Below are positions 55,519-64,000 of a stretch of DNA of 64,000 bases, one piece after another (position 1 is the stretch's first letter; each line of letters begins with the position of its first letter). Both the position numbers and the translations under genes were made by a program. Origin of the DNA: Sesamum alatum. Its lineage: Eukaryota; Streptophyta; Magnoliopsida; Lamiales; Pedaliaceae. The stretch is from contig JACGWO010000008.1 of assembly GCA_034509735.1 (NCBI GenBank), positions 16,193,864-16,257,863 on the forward strand. Direction: 5' to 3'. Below the pieces are notes generated by a model. It saw only the letters and a list, made by a program, of their open reading frames with translations. It searched no databases and was not told where the DNA came from.

Positions 55519-56046
55519 AGTGGAACTAGGTAGCAGAAGGGACTTCCTCCAGATTCTTGACTAAAATGACAAAATTGGCCAAGATGCTAAAAGATTTTGT
55601 CACTATCTGACTCAATGGAACCTAGAACAAGCAAGACACTTCGACAAAGAAGTGGTGGACGGGAAACCTCAAACCAGCCTCCAGCTGGGCCACATAGAAA
55701 TAAGTGAACCCATCTGGAGGAGGGTTATGATAATCAACAGAACTTGGTACTTGAATCACCCACTCATCAGGTATCCCATACTTAGACCTAAGATCACTTA
55801 TGTCCCTCATACAGGAACGAAAAAGACTCGGGACCCACCACCACTAGCTTATCCTCCATTTTTCTCCGTTCTACCTCCGCCCTAGTGGGTCTCTTCTTAT
55901 TGCTACTAATTTCCTCCTCACTCCTGCCCTCTTGCGGGTCAGAATATGAGGCTCGCAGAATTCTCTTCATCATCACCACCAGACATCTTTGCAAGATCGA
56001 TTATGAATTCATCTACCATTCTCTGATCTACACCCCTCTCTGACAT
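55519..56046 (-). pseudogene. gypsy-1 antisense ORF, N-terminal part
   Basis: It starts at an ATG at 56046 (MSERGVDQRMVDEFIIDLAK) and continues with an acidic segment (GGDDEEN), a Lys/Arg/Glu-rich segment (SDPQEGRSEEEISSNKKRP) and the recognisable block at 55622-55810: DLRSKYGIPDEWVIQVPSS, then PPPDGFTYFYVAQLEAGLRF and PVHHFFVE. That block matches the 'putative gypsy-type transposon' (Transposase_28-type) family: Y-x-I-P, then a Tyr-x-x-x-L-x-A-G-L-R-x-P-x-H core. Direction is opposite to gag-pol. The copia insertion at 55513/45292 cuts it; the rest is at 43850-45291. Small frameshifts are present. Confidence 0.75.
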
Positions 56047-56608
56047 GATTAACATCAAGTTAAATGCGGGAGAGAGATGAGGGCGCTTACGTAAAAATAG
56101 AAAGACTGAAAACAACAAAAGATTTTTGGCAGGTCTAGGCTCAGATCGAAGAAATTCCTGCAAGAATTTTTTCAGAGGTAAAGTTAGAAAACCCTGTTTT
56201 TCAGGAAAAGGGGAAAGGAGAAAGGAGACGAGTCTTACCTGATTGCGTGAAAAGAGCTAAAGAAAGGGAAAAATGCTTATATACCAGCCAGACAAACACC
56301 CCTGCCAGTTGAGGACTCTGGTGCCCAGCTGGCAGCCATCTGCCAATTAAGGAGCGCGGGCTCCCGAGATAGAAGGGACTTTTCTCATGCCTTATCTATT
56401 GTAATCATTAATTAGCTACCTGTTCTGCATAATTTTTGAATTTTCTTAAAAGGTGCGTGCAGGTTCCTTAAACGAAGGACTCTACAGCAGGAAGGCGATA
56501 AGCAGGAACAACAGGGTTCGCCCTACTGATGTAGGAACGGGAAAGACATTTTCTTTTTGCAGGACATGCTACCAACTCCAGCACTTCAGCTCTGCCACCT
56601 GAACTCCT

Positions 56609-56627
56609 GGGAGGGGGGGGGGGAGAG
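56609..56627 (+). other. gypsy-1 polypurine tract
   Basis: A pure G/A run (gggagggggg.. ending gggagag) lies immediately before the 3' LTR start TGATGG at 56628, the expected position and composition for a plus-strand polypurine tract. Confidence 0.88.
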
Positions 56628-57406
56628 TGATGGTGCTCCCAAAATCCTTCATGGACTCCAAGCCCAAAAGCCCATACTTGGAGCAGCTTAGCTGGCTATC
56701 AGCAGGACAACCCACCAGCAGGAGAGGTAAAGACTCTTATTCTTACTTATTGTTTTTGCTGACATGGCAGGCCCAAGAAATGTGCATGCTCCAACGGGAC
56801 ACGTCATCGCTAAACTGGCCGTACACATCCTATAGCTTACCAACACATCAAGACACGTCATACTCAAGAATTTTCGTCATATTCGCACGGATGAGCTAGG
56901 AATCAAGCTGACAATATCTCTAGTAACAACTTTCCAAAAAAGTAGGAGAATCTGGCATGCCTCGGTCAAATAGGTATATCTCTTTCGACACTTATCCAAA
57001 TCCTGAACGATTCTTCCGAAAAACACCAAGTTAAAGAGCTTTCTAGAGGTATATGACACTCAACAACTAATCCCCAGATTTGGCTCCTTCAAAGGCTATA
57101 AATTGGCCCCTTGTGCAGTCCATAGAGTTCAAACTTCGGTAATTACACACTCTCACACTCATTTTTTTCATTTGCTAGCTAGTTATAGCTCATCAATACA
57201 CGAATTCGATCATTCACACGAATTATCTATATTATTCTTCACCATTCACCATTATTGTCACTTTATTTCAAGTTTCTTTTATTTTATATTTTACTGACTT
57301 AAGCATCGGAGTGCTAACGCTTCTTTGCAGATTAGTCCCCCAAATCTTAAGATTCGTTAAAGGGTCCTTCGAAATTTGCAGCACCTAAGAACCCAGGTAC
57401 GCATCA
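56628..57406 (+). repeat. gypsy-1 3' LTR
   Basis: 779 bases, TGATGGTGCTCCC to GGTACGCATCA, homologous to 33882-34684. It has lost about 25 bases near 57135 relative to the 5' LTR and keeps 'ggctataaattggcccc' at about 57093. Confidence 0.9.
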
Positions 57407-57575
57407 AAACAAATTTTTATAAAGTGATGAATTAAGACTTTCGATAATTAAAAAATAGCACAAGATATCTAACATATTTTATATGTATTATTAACAAAAC
57501 TATAACAACATATTTAAAAATATTATCTTTTTTTTTCCTGTATATCTTTGTTCACAACTAAAAGCTATGAAAGTG
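57407..57575 (+). repeat. Dispersed repeat R, copy 2, right part
   Basis: It resumes exactly where 33881 left off when compared with copy 1: 'aacaaatttttataaagtg' against 'aacaaaatttcataaagg' at 8079, then 'tattattaacaaaactataacaacat' and 'tatctttgttcacaac'. It continues as 'aaaagctatgaaagtgcaaaat', which resembles 14505-14530 after LINE-b. Confidence 0.65.
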
Positions 57576-57806
57576 CAAAATATTTTGAAATCAAATAAAC
57601 AAATAAGCACTAACGGTCACACAAATGTAGACCACTCACCACGACGGGTTTGACAATTACTATATTTTTAGTGTATTAATTATTTTAAGATACTACCACA
57701 GGTCTATTCCTTGTTTTTTTCTTTTTAAAAAGAACCAGAAATCTGTTCTAACCCAAGTGGAAGTGATGGGATACTTCATGAAATTTTGTTTAACTTGATC
57801 AAATTA

Positions 57807-57840
<34 letters not shown>

Positions 57841-58073
57841 AAATATGTAGTCAATGTAATTTGATGACACGTGTAAAATAATATTTTAGTTAAGTATTTG
57901 TATCTTTCTATTTATATTTTTGAATTCATTAAATTCAATTTTAAGTACAAATAGTTAATTTAATTGATGTTTCGATATTTATCAAGTGCTGATAAGTGTA
58001 AAGTGAAGTGTATCAATCAATTAGACTCATTTTTATTTTCCAAACTTAGCAGTAGGCTTCTCATTAATATATG
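57576..58073. other. AT-rich intergenic DNA with a (TA)n(TG)n microsatellite
   Basis: No gene. A TA/TG dinucleotide run occupies about 57808-57842. The rest is A/T-rich without visible inverted repeats. The right edge holds the first copy of the ATATG duplication of the solo LTR. Confidence 0.5.
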
Positions 58074-58858
58074 TGACGCGTACCGAAATTCAGCAGCACC
58101 ACAAAATTCAAGGGACCTTCACAAAAATTCCAGAATTTATGGGGGACTAACCTGCAATGAGGGGTTAGTACTCCGATGCTTAAGTCAGTAATGTTCTTAC
58201 AAATAAAATGAAAAGGAAAAAACTTAAAATAAGTGAGAATAATGGTAGATTGTGATTATGTAGTGAGAATTCGTGTGAAAGTGAGTTGACAATAACTAAA
58301 AAGTAGAGAGAAATCGAGTCATAATGAAGTGATGAAGTGAAGAATATATTACCTGAAAAATAACTACACAGTTAGTCATTTTATAGGGGCCCGTGTATCC
58401 TATTCTGGGGGAGATTTTTCTAGAGACATACTTCTTTGGAAATCCTGAAGAGTCAGCTATCTTCTCCAACAAACTGTCAGAGAATCGGATAAGAATTGAA
58501 AAAGACATGACCATTTGAATGATCCTTGCTAGGTCTGCCAATTTTTTCGAAAAGTGGTTACCTACTGAGAAAAATCCGGATTCCGGCAAGCCCTTTAGGA
58601 GTTTGGATGAGATCTTTTAATATGACGTGCCCCATTTGTCAGCCACTTGTACATTATGGAATTTCTGTTGTATGATGACTAGGCTAGCTGTACGAGGCTT
58701 TTCTGTTGGCCTACCAGGTTAGTGATTATGAAAGGGGCCTTATGAATGAAAGTCTTACTGTTTTGGGCCAAATGAGCCTGGCCTGCTAGGCTACTTTGCT
58801 CGAGAGCCCATTCCTTGCTCTTGGGCTTATCAAGTGGATATTTTAGGGGACATCATCA
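58074..58858 (-). mobile_element. Solo gypsy LTR (family C), minus orientation
   Basis: 785 bases. Read on the minus strand it starts TGATGATGTCCCC and ends GGTACGCGTCA. It matches the gypsy-2 LTRs at 59438-59728 and 62559-63025 ('gacttaagcatcggagt', 'ataagcccaagagcaagg', 'aaaatccggattccgg' region). A perfect ATATG duplication flanks it (58069-58073 and 58859-58863). No internal sequence is present, so it is a solo LTR. Confidence 0.92.
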
Positions 58859-58863
58859 ATATG

Positions 58864-59437
58864 CATCATAATGTCACAACAAAAGGTACTTGCTACATAG
58901 TCATAATTCGAAATCAAGTAAAATTGATTACATTTATCTCCGCTAACAAATTTACCCCAGAAGGTTGGACATTCATTGTAGACTTCATATAATTCCGAGT
59001 TGATTCAAAAAATTGCCAAAACATTAGCTGATTGATTTGCTTCTTGGTTGCTGCTTGTGATGATGCTATGTTGAAATTCAAAGAGTTTCTTCTGGCATGC
59101 CAAAAGAAGTGTGACGTTTATGGACTTTTGTGCATAATTGAGAGACTAATTGATAACTATTAAGAATATTTAAATTAATCATAAATAAATTATAGGTTGA
59201 AATTTAAATATATTAAACTTGATAGGATTAAATTCGAGTTTTATAAAATGTTTGGGGTCAAATTATGTAAATAAAGAAATTAAGGGAAAAATAGAAATTT
59301 TAATATAAGTTGAAATTGAAAAAATAATAAAAATGGACTTTGGGGGTAGCATCCCGTGTTGCCACCCTAATTGACCATTAAACTTAATGGTTCCACCGCT
59401 TCACTTATAAACAATATATATATATATATATATACGA
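58864..59437. other. AT-rich intergenic DNA, no gene seen
   Basis: No coding signal. Low-complexity A/T-rich text, with 'gggggtagcatcccgtgttgcc' near 59342 as the only GC-balanced piece, and a TA dinucleotide run at about 59413-59433 directly before the gypsy-2 5' LTR. Confidence 0.5.
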
Positions 59438-59728
59438 TGATGCCCGCTAAACATTCAATTTATAAGCTCAAGAGCAAGGAGTGGACTCTCGAGCATAATA
59501 GCCCAAATTAGTAAGACATTCAATCATAAGGTCCCTTTTGTAATCACTAACCTGGCAGGCCCAGTATTCTCACTTATTTTGAGTTTTCCCATTTTATTTT
59601 ATCAGTAAGAATATTACTGACTTAAGCATCGGAGTGCTAACCCCTCATTGCAGGTCACTCCCCCACCAATCTTGGGATTTTCGTGAGGTCCTCGACTTTT
59701 GTGGTGGAACTGAATTTCGGTAGCATCA
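59438..59728 (+). repeat. gypsy-2 5' LTR, internally deleted
   Basis: 291 bases, TGATGCCCGC to GTAGCATCA. It shares its start ('ataagctcaagagcaagg') and end ('gacttaagcatcggagtgctaacccc') with the 785-base family-C solo LTR at 58074-58858 but lacks about 500 bases of the middle. Confidence 0.75.
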
Positions 59729-59751
59729 TACTTGAGCTTTTGACGTGAGAA

Positions 59752-60990
59752 ATGGCAAGTTCATCCAATGCAGGCAATAATGGATCTTTCGATAGAAATA
59801 CCTCTCTCCCTGCTACAGTTGGATCTACCATTCCACCTTTGAATCAGACCTTGGGCATTGCTAAGGCCCTGACCCCAGCTGGTGGCCTCCTTGCTCCAGC
59901 TAGTTGCAGTCCTACTCCGTCTGGTGGTCATCCGGTTCTAGCTGGTGCCAGCCCGACTCCAGTTGGTGGCCACCCAGCTCCAGCAAGTGGCAGCCCCGCT
60001 CCAGCTGGCGACCTCCCAACTCCAGCTGGTGAACTCCCACCTCCAGCAGATGACCTTCCTGCTCCAGCTGGTGACCTCCCAGCTCCGCCTTCGATCCGCC
60101 AGCCCTGCCTACTACCTCCAACCTGCTCTTCTATGAACAGCTCTACCAGTTCATTCTGGAGACCATCAACTCCACCCTCCGAGGGTCTCAAGCCAACAGA
60201 CCAGGAGAACTTTCTCAGTAGGAAGGAGCACCTGACAAACATGGAGCTGATCAATTACCGCTGCTCTATAGCAGGGCGGACCAATTCTTCGTGAGCCCGC
60301 CCGTAAGGAGGTAGCATCCTAGGAGCCTTCTGAGTACTGGTACTCTCTTAGGAAGGGGGTGGTGGAACTCCTCCAAGAGGTGAGAAAAGAGACCTTGCCT
60401 GCTGAGCGAGGCATTCCCTTTAGCGCTGACATCATTGCCGAAGAGCTCCCTGCTCAATTCAGGCCACCTTCGCACATACCTACTTACAATGGCACTACCG
60501 ACCCTGTTGAGCATATGCGTAAGTTCGAAAATGCAGCCCTGTTGCATGGGTATACTGATGGTATTAAATCCCGTGTTTTACTTACTACACTAACCCATTC
60601 TGCTCAACAATGGTTCAACCAGCTTCCAGCTGGATCAATAAGATCTTTTGCAGAGTTTAGTTCCCTTTTCCTATACTAGTTTGCTAGCAGCAAGAAATAC
60701 CAAAAATCGGCCATCAGCCTTTTCGGGGTCAAACAAGAGGAAAAGGAAACCTTGAGGATGAATGTCTAGCACTTCAACAGTGCAATCCGAGAAGTTCCTA
60801 CCGCCCACTAGGAGGTGTTGGTTGGCGCTTTCACCCAAGGCCTCATAGTAGGACCCCTCTTCAAATACTTAACGAAGAAACCTGCAGCTATTTCTAGGAA
60901 GTACTAGCTCGAGTAAAGAAGTATACGAACTTGGAGGATGCATGGCTGGTGAAAAAGAGCAATCATGATGAGTGAAGACACAGATGGTAG
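59752..60990 (+). pseudogene. gypsy-2 gag remnant with Pro/Ala repeat
   Basis: It starts MASSSNAGNNGSFDRNTSLPA, parallel to gypsy-1 gag at 34725. Residues 40-120 (59865-60110) are diverged repeats of the type P-A-x-G-D-L-P-A-P-A-G. A frameshift leads to 60359-60679 with PSHIPTYNGTTDPVEHMRKF and WFNQLPAGSIRSFAEFSSLF (Retrotrans_gag), then stops. At about 60985 the reading passes directly into GRKLSLSGNTYNLRKFY, the end of integrase, marking the deletion of pol. Confidence 0.8.
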
Positions 60991-61059
60991 GAAACTTTCC
61001 CTGTCAGGGAACACATATAATCTTAGGAAGTTTTATTCCTAAAAACCCTGCTATTCACT

Positions 61060-62550
61060 TATAACTCTACGACGTGCCTAATCAGCATTATACTACCTGA
61101 ATAAAGAGTGGTTCTCGCTCCTTTGCTATACTCTGCTTTATCAACATGTTAATCACCTTGCTGGCTCCTATCCTACATAAGCCCGGCGCACGCATCTCAT
61201 AAGCCGCCATTGCCGGCGCACGCATCTCATAAACCACTCTGCTGGCGCACTCTTACTAGCTTCGAGCCCTGATAACCCGCCTTGCTAGCGCACTCTTGCT
61301 GGCTTCAAAGCCTTGATAAGCTACTCCAAAAAGGCCACGTCCTTGCTCACTTTACAACCTGAAAGCCTTAATAAATTACCTTCAGTAGTCGTACTTATCT
61401 AGCTATGATAGCTCATACATAATGGCATGCATATGCTTACTTACTACTTGGATAATCCTTATACTTGCTATTTTAGCACTGGCCCACTTCTTACTGAAGT
61501 AGGTTATGTTTTTCTCCTATTGGAATAAAGTTATCCACTTTCAATAAGAGGTCATAAAGCTGGACCGATGCAAGGACAACTTGCCCTGCTGATGATAGGA
61601 GGATGCTGACCAACCTGCTCAATAGAGAAATGCATCCCAGGCTAAGTTCATGCATAAAAAAAACCTTTAACGGGCTGGTGAAACCTGCAATCCTGCTCCA
61701 GTAGGTGTATCCTTACTTGACCTAAGAACCTCCTAAGAAGTTGTATCCCATAAACACATATTCAGCTGTTTTTGCTAGCCATTTTTGCTCAAGATTGTCT
61801 ATACCACATCTCTATTTTTTATCAAGTATGCCATATTGAAACTTGCTTAGTATTTTCACTAACCAAGAGTACTTACAACTCTACTACTCTTGTAAACTAT
61901 CTCACATGAATAAAAGAAAGTCTTGCTTCCCTTCTTGTGTTATTCACAGGCTTAGTTTTAGCTCCTGGTTGACTTCAGTAAGTCGCTTACTAGCGCACAC
62001 TCCTATAAGTCATCCCCAACTGGTATGCACACTTACGTAAGTTGCTCTCAACTAGTAGACCTGGTTGCATAAGCCACCACTGGCTAGTGCATGCATCTAA
62101 CTCAACCCCCACCAGCTGACACACTCACTCTAGTTTTCAGCTGCCTTCTATTGGCACATATATTTCAACATAATGCTTATAAAGCCTACTTGGCTAAGTT
62201 GCTATGAGTTTTGTCCTTACTCCTTTGCAGTGAGATGTATTATCTCTTACTAAATCACATCTTTCTCACTAATAATAGGAACATCAGGATCCGCCCTGCT
62301 GGTATGTAGCAGGATTGGAACAACACAGCAGGATTCGCCCTGCTGGCGCACAGTAGGATCAAAACAGCACAGTAGGACCTTCCCTGCTCAGGTAGCGCTA
62401 GACCCTTGCTATTCTTCGTAGGACTATTCCATCATACTCCAGCCCAGTAGGGTCTTCCCTCGTGATCAGCCCAGGTAGAGAGCTCTTGTGCTAACAATAA
62501 ACATGTATATTTAATCCTACTCCATCAGTGTGACAGCAAGTCTCACATTA
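61060..62550 (+). other. gypsy-2 3' untranslated region with family repeats
   Basis: After the integrase end there is no reliable ORF. Units like 'gccggcgcacgcatctcataa' (61180-61310) and 'gcttactagcgcacactc' (61980-62110) correspond to the ~30-bp minisatellite of gypsy-1. Near 62280-62400 a different short repeat, 'gcaggattcgccctgctggc' and 'agcacagtaggac', recurs about four times. No antisense ORF like that of gypsy-1 was found here. Confidence 0.6.
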
Positions 62551-62558
62551 CTAGGGGG

Positions 62559-63025
62559 TGATGATACCCCATACATATCCATGTTATAAGCCCAAGAGCA
62601 AGCAGTGCACTATCGAGCAGAATAGCCCAACAGGCCAGGCTCATTTGGCCAAAAACAGTAAAACATTCATACATAAGGCCCCTTTTGTAATCTCTCACCT
62701 AGCAGGCCCATGGAAAAGCCTCGTACAACAAAGCCTAGTCATCATACAGAAGAGATTCCATGATGTACAAGTGGCTGAAACGTGGGGACATGTCATATCA
62801 AAATATCTTATCCAAATTCTTAAAGGGGTGGCCGGAATCCGGATTTTTCTCAGCAGATAACCACTTCCCGAAAAAGGTGGCAGACCTGGCAAGGTTCAGT
62901 CAGACAGTCTTATCTCCTTCAATTCCTATCCAATTCTCTTGAAGTTTGTTGGAGAAGATAGCTGACTGGTCAGGATTTCCAACGGCATATGGCTCTCAAG
63001 AGCACTCCCGCAAAATCGGACGAGC
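62559..63025 (+). repeat. gypsy-2 3' LTR, interrupted
   Basis: It starts TGATGATACCCC after the purine tract and follows the family-C LTR ('ataagcccaagagcaagcag', 'catttggccaaaaacagtaaaac', 'ggccggaatccggatttttctc') for 467 bases, until TGAAGGG at 63026 begins the family-B LTR. The remainder of this LTR should lie beyond the window. Confidence 0.8.
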
Positions 63026-64000
63026 TGAAGGGAAGTGGATCGGGTTGGGAATGCGGCAGAAGCGCGATGGAGATAAAAATGTGGGGAATAAAAGAATTTA
63101 AATCGCGTTCAAAGGGTGTGCCTTTAAAGGTTCCCGAGATATCGGTATATAAACATATAATACAAACATGTATATAACAATTAACCGTTCATGACTATGA
63201 AATAAAAGAGGAAAAAAAGAACATAAACATTATACCTTTCTCAATTTTCTACTCCGATCGGCTAAACACGTTGATCTCCTCCCGACGTTCATCCACGCGA
63301 GGCCTCAATGTAGAGACCCTTTAACGTAGTCCACACCACACTGGGAGAGATCACATTTTTCTTGCTAGAGAAAAACGGATCTAGAGGGATGAAATTGAAG
63401 AAGGGATTATACTATCAAATTAGTGTTCTTTCCTGATCTTACGTTGTTCTTCAATTGATCCTAGATCAATGAAGCAATAAAGAGGATTTAGAGAGTAGAG
63501 AGAGAGGGGCCGAAAATGGCTTGAGAGAGTGTGTAGAGAGTGTTCTTCTTTTTCCTAGAAAAAGATGAATAATAAAACTCTTGTCTTTGATGATAATATA
63601 TACACATATATATACTTTAGTAAAGTGATTATTGGAATGTGTCTAGGTTCATCCAAGGAAGTCTAGATACATTTCAATCAATCCCTATTAATCATTAATC
63701 AAGCCTACCGTTTCATAAGGTATGATTTAACCATACCAAGTGAAAGAGGCTTGATTGGAATTGATTTGTCTCTTCCTAAAAGAAACAAGTCAACTTGTCA
63801 TCAAAGGCCTTCATGGCCGATTTTAGTGCTTCCAAAAGAAGTAATTTTTGGCCATCCCAGTTTAGAAAAAGTCCAACTTCTTTTCATTCCAAAATGGAAT
63901 TAACACCTCTCTTGGGTCAAGATATAATAGACCAGATTTTATTGTAATCCAATTACAATAAGCCCGAGAATTAAATCATATTTAATTCATGGTCAAATTA
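63026..64000. mobile_element. Family-B copia-type LTR, cut by the window end
   Basis: It begins TGAAGGGAAGTGGATCGG and matches the solo LTR at 36852 in order ('gatggaaaacgttcacc'-type region, 'ttgcacta..attagtgt', 'tcctagattaatgaagcaa', 'gtgtctaggttcatccaagg'). The final bases (63967-64000, 'gagaattaaatcatatttaattcatgg') correspond to about 37830-37860. Whether this is a solo LTR or the end of a complete element cannot be told from the window. Confidence 0.8.

Larger units (their letters stand above)
33882..57406 (+). mobile_element. Ty3/gypsy retrotransposon, Tat-like, heavily nested (gypsy-1)
   Basis: Two related LTRs (33882-34684 and 56628-57406, each TGATG..GCATCA) bound a plus-strand element with PBS, gag, protease, RT, RNase H and integrase remnants in gypsy order. 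An antisense ORF and a polypurine tract follow. Removing the inserted family-B LTRs and the copia element leaves about 9.8 kb. The LTRs differ by many substitutions and several indels (803 versus 779 bases; roughly 85-90% identity by eye), so the insertion is old. The flanks, AAATG on the left and AAACA on the right, are not identical, but the joined flanks match the unoccupied repeat R at 8060-8090, which fixes the site. Confidence 0.9.
59438..63025 (+). mobile_element. Internally deleted Ty3/gypsy element (gypsy-2)
   Basis: The 5' LTR (59438-59728), gag, a jump to the last codons of integrase, the post-integrase repeat region, a polypurine tract ('ctaggggg', 62551-62558) and the 3' LTR start (62559) follow in order. 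Protease, RT, RNase H and most of integrase are missing, so the copy is non-autonomous. The PBS seen in gypsy-1 is not recognisable after the 5' LTR ('tacttgagcttttgacg' instead). The 3' LTR is interrupted at 63026 by a family-B LTR. Confidence 0.82.

Noticed and set aside
59912..60254. Minus-strand ORFs opposite the gypsy-2 gag repeat
   Set aside because: Repeat composition of the Pro/Ala-rich gag leader keeps the other strand open; there is no independent evidence of a gene.

Overview
The window looks like a plant nuclear chromosome, most likely a eudicot. The evidence is one spliced plant-type gene with long AT-rich introns, surrounded by L1-type LINEs, Ty1/copia and Ty3/gypsy (Tat-like) LTR retrotransposons and MITEs. 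No operons, bacterial genes, CRISPR arrays or rRNA/tRNA genes were seen. About two thirds of the window is transposable-element DNA, much of it nested.

Layout. 1-529 is AT-rich flank. 530-6400 is a decayed L1-type LINE on the minus strand. 6401-8201 is intergenic and holds repeat R (copy 1). 8202-14495 is a second minus-strand LINE, split by a solo copia-type LTR (family A, 8800-10803). 14496-18839 is AT-rich and holds three foldback/MITE elements. 18840-29444 (minus) is the only convincing host gene, an ASHH1/SDG26-type SET-domain histone methyltransferase. It has ten coding exons whose reading frame closes perfectly (1611 nt, 536 aa). Its presumed 5' leader and promoter lie in 29445-32220, which also carries a cold-shock-domain pseudogene fragment. 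32221-33704 is intergenic.

33882-57406 is an old Tat-like Ty3/gypsy element on the plus strand. It is inflated from about 10 kb to 23.5 kb by three later events: a solo LTR of family B (36852-39101), a truncated family-B LTR with an associated deletion (40722-41996), and a young 10.2-kb Ty1/copia element on the minus strand (45292-55513, target-site duplication GAAGG). The gypsy element also carries an antisense ORF downstream of pol. Repeat R (copy 2) flanks it on both sides and shows the empty site. 58074-58858 is a minus-strand solo gypsy LTR with a perfect TSD (ATATG). 59438-63025 is an internally deleted gypsy element whose 3' LTR is interrupted at 63026 by another family-B LTR running off the window.

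How the parts relate. ASHH1 is expected to methylate histone H3 at active chromatin; everything else is selfish DNA or its debris. The most interesting signals are a GC-rich run of phased stem-loops in the copia leader, the antisense ORF of the gypsy element, a ~1-kb direct duplication bracketing the 5' coding exons of ASHH1, and an ATGA stop/start overlap in one LINE that a single base change has broken in its relative. I found no new multi-gene system.
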